A stretch of 64,000 nucleotides of DNA, taken from contig CACJIJ010000002.1 of assembly GCA_902593445.1 (NCBI GenBank), positions 1-64,000 of the forward strand, written 5' to 3'. Each line of letters opens with the position of its first letter. Position 1 is the stretch's first letter. The notes under the pieces were generated by a model that did not search any database, was not told the origin of the DNA, and worked only from the letters and a program-made list of their open reading frames with translations. This DNA comes from an uncultured Pelagibacteraceae bacterium. Lineage in GTDB: Bacteria; Pseudomonadota; Alphaproteobacteria; Pelagibacterales; Pelagibacteraceae. A program made the translations under genes and the position numbers. Positions 1 through 7,473 of this stretch are shown one piece after another.

Positions 1-26
1 ATGATATTTAATTATACCTATTTAAC

Positions 27-536
27 ATGAGATTTTTAATAATATTTATTTTTTTGATAACAAATGTTGTAGCTGAAGAACTACCTGGAATTAAAAATAT
101 TGTTATCCATAAAGCACCAAAAACATATGATAATGTTATTTTTTTAGACAAAAAAGATCAAAAAATTAATATCAATGAATATAGAGGCAACTTATTGGTA
201 TTAAACTTTTGGGCAACTTGGTGTGAACCTTGTAAAGAAGAATTACCATCGTTAGACAAACTTCAAGCTAATCCAGAATTGGATAAAATTAAAATTTTTC
301 CAATCAATATTGGTAAAGAAAATTCAGACAAAGTTAATAAATTTTTTAAAGATTTTAATATTAAAAATTTCGAACCTTATTTTGATCCACCTACTACATT
401 AGCAAAAATGTTTTCTTTAAGAGGTCTTCCTACATCAATTTTAATAAATAAAGAGGGTCAAGAATTTGCTAGGATAATAGGTTCAATTGATTTTGAGGAT
501 AAAAAATTTGTTAGTTGGATAAAAAAATATAACTAA
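27..536 (+). CDS. TlpA/ResA-like periplasmic thioredoxin-fold protein
   Basis: Signal-like N-terminus; WATWCEPCKEELPSL CxxC active site; GLPTSILINKEG thioredoxin fold segment. Confidence 0.88.
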   Translation: MRFLIIFIFLITNVVAEELPGIKNIVIHKAPKTYDNVIFLDKKDQKININEYRGNLLVLNFWATWCEPCKEELPSLDKLQANPELDKIKIFPINIGKENSDKVNKFFKDFNIKNFEPYFDPPTTLAKMFSLRGLPTSILINKEGQEFARIIGSIDFEDKKFVSWIKKYN

Positions 537-736
537 TTTTTAAAAAAATAAGCAAAGCCAACTAAAGCAATAATAGCAATAAACTGTAAAATAACTCTTA
601 ACTGCATTAATTTATTTGAATATTTCTTACTTGTCTCTCCTCCCTTAAAAAGAGTCCCTATACCTAAGATTAAAACTACTCCAACAGCTATCAAAAGAGC
701 AATTGATAAAACTTTTACTAATATTCCTGAAATCAT
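533..736 (-). CDS. HIG1-domain twin-transmembrane small protein (internal Met start)
   Basis: ORF 533..841; likely start at Met36 (MISGILVKVLSIALL...); two TM helices with SNKLMQLRVILQ between them, resembling the HIG1 motif. Confidence 0.7.
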   Translation of the reverse strand: MISGILVKVLSIALLIAVGVVLILGIGTLFKGGETSKKYSNKLMQLRVILQFIAIIALVGFAYFFKN

Positions 737-785
737 TTTTTTATTATAGATTGTGTTTTGACATAAAAAACATAATTTATCTACT

Positions 786-1436
786 ATGACATTTTGCCTA
801 GATTCAATAATTATTAAACCAGAAAATGGTGTTGAAATCAAAAATGCAGTTGTTTTGCTTCATGGTTATGGAGGTGATGGAAAGGATATAAGCATACTTT
901 CCTTAAACTGGAAAAGACATATGCCTAATACAATCTTTATTTGTCCTAATGGTCACGAACCATGCGCTATAAATCCTTCAGGTTACCAGTGGTTTGATTT
1001 AACTAAAGAGGACTCTGATTACATATTAGAGCAATCAATTAAAGCTGAAGAAGTTTTAAAAAAATTTATTAATGAAATAAAACAAGAGTTTAAGTTATCA
1101 AATAATCAAATCTGTTTATCAGGATTTAGTCAAGGCTGCATGATGTCTTTAAATGTTGGCCTTACATCTGAAGAAAAATTTTTATGTATAGTTGGTTTTT
1201 CTGGAAAAATAATTAATCAAAAAGATTTGAAAAACAGAATCAAAAATAATACTGAAACGTTACTTATACACGGTGAAGCAGATCAAATTGTCTCATCAAC
1301 ACATTTACTCGAAGCAAAGGATTTTTTAATTAGAAATAATGTTAAAGTTGATACATTATTAATAAAAAATTGTGATCATCATATTCCTATTGAAGCATCA
1401 AGTACAGCTTTAAATTTTATCTTAAAAAAAATTTAA
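786..1436 (+). CDS. Phospholipase/carboxylesterase family (alpha/beta hydrolase)
   Basis: LLHGYGGDGKD, GFSQGCMMSL nucleophile elbow, HGEADQIV, C-terminal DHHIP. Confidence 0.85.
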   Translation: MTFCLDSIIIKPENGVEIKNAVVLLHGYGGDGKDISILSLNWKRHMPNTIFICPNGHEPCAINPSGYQWFDLTKEDSDYILEQSIKAEEVLKKFINEIKQEFKLSNNQICLSGFSQGCMMSLNVGLTSEEKFLCIVGFSGKIINQKDLKNRIKNNTETLLIHGEADQIVSSTHLLEAKDFLIRNNVKVDTLLIKNCDHHIPIEASSTALNFILKKI

Positions 1437-1484
1437 TATCTCTTATTATTGATAAATTTGTTTAACTAAGTTAAAATTAAATCA

Positions 1485-2054
1485 ATGAATAATTTTATTG
1501 AACAAAATGTTTCATTAGAAAAGTGTCCGGCATTAGTACTTAATGCTGACTACAGACCTTTGAGTTATTACCCTTTATCTTTATGGTCATGGCAGGATAC
1601 AGTTAAATCAGTTTTTCTTGATCGAGTTATTATTGTCAGTAATTATGATAGAACTATAAGAAGTCCATCTTTTAATATGAAATTACCAAGTGTCATTGCA
1701 TTAAAAGATTATATTGTTCCTCAAAGCAAGCCAAGTTTTACTAGATTTAACGTGTTTCTAAGAGATAAATTTTCCTGTCAATATTGTGGAAGCAATGAGG
1801 AATTAACTTTTGATCATTTATTGCCTAGATCAAAAGGGGGCGAAACTAATTGGGATAATGTTGTAACAGCTTGTTCAGCATGCAATGTAAAAAAGGGTGG
1901 AAAATTATTAAAACATTCAGGTATGAAATTATATCAGCACCCTTATCGACCTTCTACAGAGGATCTACATAAAAATGGTAAACATTTTCCACCAAATTTC
2001 TTACATAAAAGCTGGATGGATTATCTATATTGGGATGTAGAGTTAGAGGCTTAA
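1485..2054 (+). CDS. HNH endonuclease family protein
   Basis: FSCQYCGSNEELTFDHLLPRSKGGETNWDNVVTACSACNVKKGG = HNH motif with zinc CxxC pairs. Confidence 0.88.
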   Translation: MNNFIEQNVSLEKCPALVLNADYRPLSYYPLSLWSWQDTVKSVFLDRVIIVSNYDRTIRSPSFNMKLPSVIALKDYIVPQSKPSFTRFNVFLRDKFSCQYCGSNEELTFDHLLPRSKGGETNWDNVVTACSACNVKKGGKLLKHSGMKLYQHPYRPSTEDLHKNGKHFPPNFLHKSWMDYLYWDVELEA

Positions 2055-2584
2055 ATTTTCTCAGAGATATTTATTGCAATTCTAGAGCCAGTTTTAATAA
2101 TTTTATCTAGCAATAAGTAGGGTCCTTTTTTTGTTGCACCTTCATCATATGCAATATCCTTATGGTCTATTTCATCTTGTCTAAATTTTGAAATCTTTTT
2201 TTTTAAATCTTTCTCACTCTTATCTAGCTGGTTAATTTGATTTAAGTAATGTTCATCTATAACTTCTTCAACAGAAGCAGTACATAACATTGCAGCTTTT
2301 TTTCCAAGTAAAGTTGATCCAAATCCTAGTCCAACACCTAATAAATCCCATAAAGGTAAAAATTTAGTTGGTTGTATATTTCTTTTTTTAATTTCATTTT
2401 CAAAAAATTCACAGTGTTCTTTTTCATGAACTTTCATTTCTTCAATAGTTTTTTTTAAATTTTCATCTTTTACAAAAGTATTTAAAGCTAGCAATTGCCC
2501 TTCATAAATCTTAACAGCTCCACGTTCACCTGCGTGGTCAACTCTTATGAATTCTTCAACTTTTTTTTTATTAATTTTTGTCAT
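2051..2584 (-). CDS. coq7: Demethoxyubiquinone hydroxylase (Coq7 family)
   Basis: RVDHAGERGAVKIYEGQL, EKEHCEFF, EVIDEHY, DEIDHKDIAYDEGA di-iron ligands. Confidence 0.92.
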   Translation of the reverse strand: MTKINKKKVEEFIRVDHAGERGAVKIYEGQLLALNTFVKDENLKKTIEEMKVHEKEHCEFFENEIKKRNIQPTKFLPLWDLLGVGLGFGSTLLGKKAAMLCTASVEEVIDEHYLNQINQLDKSEKDLKKKISKFRQDEIDHKDIAYDEGATKKGPYLLLDKIIKTGSRIAINISEKI

Positions 2585-3053
2585 AGTTTAAATAAATCCT
2601 TGTACTACTGATAGTTATTAGCAAAGAAATCAAAATATTATAACTTGTAAGTGATAATCCCATAATTTTAAATGTCACATCTTTACAGTTTATATTTTTT
2701 TCATTTAATTGTTTTAATATGTCCTCTTTAGATACTAAATCTGATCCTTTTTTTAAATCACAAACTAACGATTCCTCAATGAAACCTTGCTCAATACCTA
2801 GATGATATAAAGATAAAATTGTAGCAGCTAAAAAAACTAAGATAAGCAAAAGTGTAAAATATTTTTCAAGATGAATAAATTTATAATTTAGTACAATAAT
2901 TATTATAGCCATTAAGTATGGAATTCTCTCTAAAATACATAAGTTACAAGGTTGATGACCTAAAACATATTCAATAAAAAATGCCGAAGATAAAGCAATA
3001 ATGCTGATTAAAAAAATTAATTTTAAGGTAATTGTTTTGTTAATCTCAAACAT
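2571..3053 (-). CDS. dsbB: Disulfide bond formation protein DsbB family
   Basis: LGHQPCNLCILERIPY CxxC plus multiple TM helices. Confidence 0.85.
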   Translation of the reverse strand: MFEINKTITLKLIFLISIIALSSAFFIEYVLGHQPCNLCILERIPYLMAIIIIVLNYKFIHLEKYFTLLLILVFLAATILSLYHLGIEQGFIEESLVCDLKKGSDLVSKEDILKQLNEKNINCKDVTFKIMGLSLTSYNILISLLITISSTRIYLNYDKN

Positions 3054-3651
3054 TAAATTTAAAAAATAAATAAATATTAATAAATATTATAACTATAATT
3101 ATTCCAATTATGGTGAACCATTTTGATCCATGTTTTTCCATGTACTCTGTAAATAATTCTCCAAATTTATAAGATAAAAAGGCAACTATAAAAAATCTCA
3201 GGCTTCTTGAAATTAAGCTAACAATTATAAAAACAGGAAGATTAAAAGCGATTAAGCCACTTGAAATCGTAAAGGCTTTATAAGGCAATGGTGTAAAGCC
3301 AGCTAAAAAAAGAATACTCAGCCATGCGAGGAGTCCACTACCTTGGGACATGCTGAATTTTAAATTTTCAACTTTATCTTGATATCCATAAAATTCGATT
3401 ACATACATTGCTAAATCAAAAAATAGATACCCAATTAAATACCCAAAAATTCCACCAAGGACTGAAAATATTGATGCTATTAAAAATATTTTAAAATATT
3501 CCTTTTTTTTAGCAATAACCATTGGAATTATCATTGCATCTGGAGGTATAGGAAAAAAAGAACTTTCTATAAAAGAAACAAGCCCTAAATAAAAATTAGA
3601 ACTTTTATGTGCAGCTAATTCTAAACATTTTTTGTAAAGTGTTTGAAACAT
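3046..3651 (-). CDS. YqaA/DedA-type (VTT domain) membrane protein
   Basis: FIESSFFPIPPDAMIIPMVI, GGIFGYLIGY, AGFTPLPYKAFTISSG motifs. Confidence 0.82.
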   Translation of the reverse strand: MFQTLYKKCLELAAHKSSNFYLGLVSFIESSFFPIPPDAMIIPMVIAKKKEYFKIFLIASIFSVLGGIFGYLIGYLFFDLAMYVIEFYGYQDKVENLKFSMSQGSGLLAWLSILFLAGFTPLPYKAFTISSGLIAFNLPVFIIVSLISRSLRFFIVAFLSYKFGELFTEYMEKHGSKWFTIIGIIIVIIFINIYLFFKFNV

Positions 3652-3713
3652 TTTTTGGTTTTAATATAAATTTAGTTCTTATACTATTTAAATATAATTT
3701 AATTGAATACCCA

Positions 3714-3798
3714 GGGCGAATGGCGGAACTGGTAGACGCGCACGACTCAAAATCGTGTTTCGCAAGAAGTGAGAGTTCGATTCTCTCTTCGCCCACCA
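3714..3798 (+). tRNA. tRNA-Leu (anticodon CAA), CCA encoded
   Basis: Acceptor GGGCGAA/TTCGCCC+A+CCA; anticodon arm CACGA-CTCAAAA-TCGTG; T-arm GAGAG-TTCGATT-CTCTC; long variable arm. Confidence 0.95.
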
Positions 3799-3805
3799 AG
3801 TAACT

Positions 3806-5536
3806 ATGAATTTAGATAATTTAAACAACTTAATCGAATTATTTGTTAATCAAGCAAATAAACAAAATAAAAAAGATATTTTTTTAGAATGGCTAAACCC
3901 AACCAATAAAAAAACATACACATGGGAACAAACTGAAAAGAATATTTTAAAATTATCAAAAGTTATTAAAGAAAATATAAAAGAAGGCGATAGATGTCTT
4001 TTAGTTTCAGAGAATAGACCTGAGTGGTTTGTTTCTGATTTAGCTATTATGGTAGCTGGTGGAATTACAGTTCCAGCATACACAACTTATACAGAAGATG
4101 ATTATAAGTACTTGATAGAAGATTGTGAGCCTAGCTTAGTTGTTGTTTCAAATAATGAAATGTTAAAAAAATTAAATAATTCAATTAATGAAAAAGATTT
4201 TATCAAAAAAGTCATTACTTTGGATGAAAAAGCCGAGGTAACAAATAGTTTAAATATAATTAACAAAGAAAAATATTTAGATTTTAATTCAATTCTAAAG
4301 AATAATTTATTAGCAGAAGATAAAATTGAAAATAATAAATTAAAAAGAAATTCTCCTGCATGTATTATTTATACTTCTGGTACAGGAGGCAATCCTAAAG
4401 GAGTAATTTTAAGTCATGGTGGAATTTTAAATAATCTTGTAGGAGCATGCGAAATTATGAAACCATTATTTAATTCAAGACCAGTATTTTTAACTTGGCT
4501 TCCTCTTTCACACTCTTACGAGCATTGTGTTCAATTTGCACAAATAGCAGTAGGAGCAAAAGTATTCTATGCAGAAAAAATAGAAAAACTTTTAGAAAAT
4601 ATATCTGAAGCAAAACCCACAATTATGACAGCTGTTCCAAGGTTCTACCAAAACCTTTACAACAAAATAAACATGAATTTAAAAAAGCAAACAGGTTTTA
4701 AAGCAAAATTGATTGAAGCAACCATTCGTTTGGGAAGAAAAAAACTACTAAATCAAAAAATGACTTTATCTGAAAAATTACTGAATTTTATAGTTGATAA
4801 ATTAGTTAGAAAAAAAATAAAAAAACAATTTGGTGGAAATTTAAAAGCTTTTGTTTCAGGTGGGGGTGCTCTAGATAAAGAAATAGGTGAATTTTTAAAT
4901 GCCATAGGATTACCGACCCTCCAAGGTTATGGTTTAACAGAAACATCACCAGTAGTAAGTTGTAATCCTATATACAAAATAAAAGTAGAAACTGTAGGAC
5001 CTCCATTTAAAGGAAATGAGGTTAAAATTGCTGAAGATGGAGAAATTTTAGTTAAAGGTGAAAATGTAATGCTAGGATATTGGAACAAAAAAGAAGAAAC
5101 TGAAAAAGTAATTATAAATGGATGGCTACATACAGGTGATATTGGAGAGATAGATCCAAATGATGGTTATTTAAAAATTACTGATCGAAAAAAAGATATC
5201 ATAGTAAGTGCTGGAGGTGATAATATTTCACCAGCTAAAATTGAAAATATGGTTACAAATGAGCCAGAGATAGATCAATGTATGGTTTATGGTGATAAAA
5301 AAAATTTTTTAGTTGCTTTAATTGTACCTAATAAAGATTTTTTAAATGAAAAAGAAAAAATAAATAAAGTAATTGAAAAAATAAACACTAAATTAACTTT
5401 ATTGGAAAAGATTAAAAAAATTCAATTAATAGATGAAAATTTTTCAATTGAAAATGGTTTAATGACACCAACAATGAAAGTAAAAAGAAAAAAAGTTACT
5501 GAAAAATATAAAAATCAGCTAGAGAAACTTTATTAA
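3806..5536 (+). CDS. Long-chain acyl-CoA synthetase (AMP-binding, FadD-like)
   Basis: IIYTSGTGGNPKGVILSHG, GYGLTETSPVV, LHTGDIGEID, ITDRKKDIIVSAGGDNISP. Confidence 0.9.
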   Translation: MNLDNLNNLIELFVNQANKQNKKDIFLEWLNPTNKKTYTWEQTEKNILKLSKVIKENIKEGDRCLLVSENRPEWFVSDLAIMVAGGITVPAYTTYTEDDYKYLIEDCEPSLVVVSNNEMLKKLNNSINEKDFIKKVITLDEKAEVTNSLNIINKEKYLDFNSILKNNLLAEDKIENNKLKRNSPACIIYTSGTGGNPKGVILSHGGILNNLVGACEIMKPLFNSRPVFLTWLPLSHSYEHCVQFAQIAVGAKVFYAEKIEKLLENISEAKPTIMTAVPRFYQNLYNKINMNLKKQTGFKAKLIEATIRLGRKKLLNQKMTLSEKLLNFIVDKLVRKKIKKQFGGNLKAFVSGGGALDKEIGEFLNAIGLPTLQGYGLTETSPVVSCNPIYKIKVETVGPPFKGNEVKIAEDGEILVKGENVMLGYWNKKEETEKVIINGWLHTGDIGEIDPNDGYLKITDRKKDIIVSAGGDNISPAKIENMVTNEPEIDQCMVYGDKKNFLVALIVPNKDFLNEKEKINKVIEKINTKLTLLEKIKKIQLIDENFSIENGLMTPTMKVKRKKVTEKYKNQLEKLY

Positions 5537-5655
5537 ATTATTTAAATAAAATTGTTTATTATCCGCATAAACATTAACTAAATTAATAAAAAAAAGTTTT
5601 ATAAAAATAAAAAATTAAAAATATTTATTTTAAAATTTAATTTTCAATTAAAGAA

Positions 5656-5690
5656 TTGACATAACTTATATAAAAAAATAAAAATATGAT
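5656..5690 (+). promoter_or_regulatory. Putative sigma70-like promoter for the small Lys-rich peptide gene
   Basis: TTGACA at 5656-5661; AT-rich -10 candidates (TAAAAAT at about 5679, or TATGAT at 5685-5690 with a long spacer). Confidence 0.5.
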
Positions 5691-5693
5691 AAC

Positions 5694-5714
5694 AACGAAT
5701 CAATTTGATTCGTT
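5694..5714. repeat. Perfect inverted repeat AACGAATCAA-T-TTGATTCGTT
   Basis: 10-bp arms, 1-nt spacer, just downstream of the putative -10 and about 22 nt upstream of the ATG at 5737. Confidence 0.85.
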
Positions 5715-5736
5715 TAACTAAAAAAGGGAGCTAAAG

Positions 5737-5829
5737 ATGCCTAAGAAAAGAAAAAAAGCGGCAAAGAAAACTAAGAAAAAAGCTAAGAAAAAAGCTAAGA
5801 AAAAAGCAAAAAAAAGAAGAAGAAAATAG
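5737..5829 (+). CDS. 30-aa Lys/Arg-rich small basic protein (MPKKRKKAAKKTKKKAKKKAKKKAKKRRRK)
   Basis: Not in the ORF track (too short). ATG preceded by AAAGGGAGCTAAAG (SD-like); clear promoter upstream and intrinsic terminator downstream. Confidence 0.72.
   Translation: MPKKRKKAAKKTKKKAKKKAKKKAKKRRRK
5770..5817 (+). repeat. Degenerate 12-nt coding tandem repeat (A/G)CTAAGAAAAAA, about 4 units
   Basis: ACTAAGAAAAAA GCTAAGAAAAAA GCTAAGAAAAAA GCAAAAAAAAGA encoding (A/T)KKK units. Confidence 0.8.
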
Positions 5830-5847
5830 TAACTTAGTATTCTTTAC

Positions 5848-5893
5848 AAAAAACGCTTCTCATTACGTATTGTGTGAGAGGCGTTTTTTTTTT
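5848..5893. terminator. Bidirectional intrinsic terminator between convergent genes
   Basis: AAAACGCTTCTCA ... TGAGAGGCGTTTT stem (about 13 bp with one T-G pair), A-run upstream and 10-T run downstream. Confidence 0.88.
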
Positions 5894-6794
5894 AATCATC
5901 AATTGGTTCGTCGTTCTCAGAAATTGGCTCGTCTACAGGTAATTCATTAGCAGGGGCTTTCGCAACTGGTACTGCTTGAGTTTGCCCACCCAAGTTTCTC
6001 TTAAGAGCTTTGTCTAATTTTTTTTGAGTGTCTTCTAATGATAAATTTAAAACAATTTGAAACTCAGATAAAATTCTTTCATAGGCTTTTTCAAATAGTT
6101 GTCTTTCACTGTAAGATTGATCAACCATAAGATCATCACCCTTATTTAAATCTCTTACAACTTCAGCTAACTCGTATATTTTTCCAGAAGAAATTTTAGC
6201 CTCATATTCTTGTGCTCTTCGGCTCCACATCGATCTTTTAATTTTTGGTTTACTTTTTAGTATTGAAATACATTTATTAATTTGATTTACAGTTGCCAAA
6301 GGTCTCAAGTGAGATTGCTTATTTACAGGTACCATTCCATTAGCTTTATCTTTTTCAAATTTAATAACATACGTCTCAACATCAATTCCACCAATATTGA
6401 TTTTTTTGAATTCAGTAATTTGGCCTACGCCGTGTTTTGGGTAAACAACATGATCCTTTATTTTATATTCTCTTTTTTCAGTCTCTTGCTTTTTTACTTT
6501 TTTAATTTCCGGTTTAACTTCATTTGTCTTTGAAATTCTTAAACTATCTGCTTTAAGTTCAGTTGATGTTTCTGCAACTTTGATAGTTTTTTTTGTTTTA
6601 GTTTTTTTAAGTGGAGTTTTTTTAGCAATTTTTTTTGCTTTTTTTGTGACTATTTTTTTAATTTTTACAGCCTTTTTAACTTTTTCTACTTTCTTTTTAG
6701 AAACTTTTTTTTTCACTTTGCTTTTATTTTTACTTTTAAAGATTTTCTTTAAAATATTTTTCGTATTTATTTTTTTCATTTGTATATTTTTCAT
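5892..6794 (-). CDS. CarD-family (CarD_CdnL_TRCF) transcriptional regulator with Lys-rich N-terminal extension
   Basis: [54 protein letters not shown] CarD signatures; N-terminus [44 protein letters not shown] extends to 6821; start uncertain (6794 or 6779). Confidence 0.88.
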   Translation of the reverse strand: MKNIQMKKINTKNILKKIFKSKNKSKVKKKVSKKKVEKVKKAVKIKKIVTKKAKKIAKKTPLKKTKTKKTIKVAETSTELKADSLRISKTNEVKPEIKKVKKQETEKREYKIKDHVVYPKHGVGQITEFKKINIGGIDVETYVIKFEKDKANGMVPVNKQSHLRPLATVNQINKCISILKSKPKIKRSMWSRRAQEYEAKISSGKIYELAEVVRDLNKGDDLMVDQSYSERQLFEKAYERILSEFQIVLNLSLEDTQKKLDKALKRNLGGQTQAVPVAKAPANELPVDEPISENDEPIDD

Positions 6795-7068
6795 GATCCG
6801 ATGGAGGATCTTTTTTCTCACTTATATTTGGCCAGATTTCAGAGTACTTTGCATTGATCTCTAACCACTTTTCACTTCCAGGTTCAGTATCAGCTTTTAT
6901 GGCATCAACTGGACATTCTGGCTCGCAAACGCCACAATCTATACACTCATCAGGTTTAATTACAAGCATATTTTTCCCCTCATAAAAGCAATCAACCGGA
7001 CAAACATCCACACAAGTTGTGTGCTTACACTTAATACAATTATCATTTACAACGTATGTCATTTTCAA
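6736..7068 (-). CDS. fdxA: Ferredoxin (7Fe/FdII type)
   Basis: [55 protein letters not shown]. Confidence 0.92.
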   Translation of the reverse strand: MKMTYVVNDNCIKCKHTTCVDVCPVDCFYEGKNMLVIKPDECIDCGVCEPECPVDAIKADTEPGSEKWLEINAKYSEIWPNISEKKDPPSDHEKYTNEKNKYEKYFKENL

Positions 7069-7472
7069 TTCTGATTTTTTATTCTTTCTTTAATATCTCC
7101 CATAGTTCTAGAGTCAATATAAAGTAAACCAGCAAGTCGTCTCATTAAATTAGTTTCATATAAATCAGCGTCTTTATTAGAGTAAATTATAGACCATAAA
7201 GCCTCTACAATTTTAATTTTATCTTGTTCAGGAAAACTTTTTACTTCTTGTGTAAAATCTAAAATTTGATTTGAGCTTTCTTCAATTATTTTGGCTTCTT
7301 GAATTGTTTTAGAAATTTTTTTATCTTCTAAACCAAGTTCAGTAAGTGTTTTTTTGATTATTTCTTCCTCTTTATATGTATAATTTTCGTCTATTTTAGC
7401 CGCGTGAATTAACAAAGCACAAACTTTTGTTAGAAAATTATTTTCTTTTATTTCTTTCTTTTTAAAAAACAT
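7065..7472 (-). CDS. TerB-like tellurite resistance family protein
   Basis: [21 protein letters not shown]... and [28 protein letters not shown] resemble TerB-fold proteins. Confidence 0.65.
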   Translation of the reverse strand: MFFKKKEIKENNFLTKVCALLIHAAKIDENYTYKEEEIIKKTLTELGLEDKKISKTIQEAKIIEESSNQILDFTQEVKSFPEQDKIKIVEALWSIIYSNKDADLYETNLMRRLAGLLYIDSRTMGDIKERIKNQN

Positions 7473-7473
7473 T

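Noticed and set aside
3605-3803. ORFs 3605..3799 (-) and 3609..3803 (+)
   Set aside because: Both run through the tRNA-Leu gene and are artefacts of its open frames
5770-5817. CRISPR-like short repeats
   Set aside because: 12-nt repeats with no spacers; a coding tandem repeat for AKKK units
6282-6864. ORFs 6282..6533 and 6580..6864 (+)
   Set aside because: Antisense to the Lys-rich carD segment; poly-Phe/Leu shadows of lysine codons
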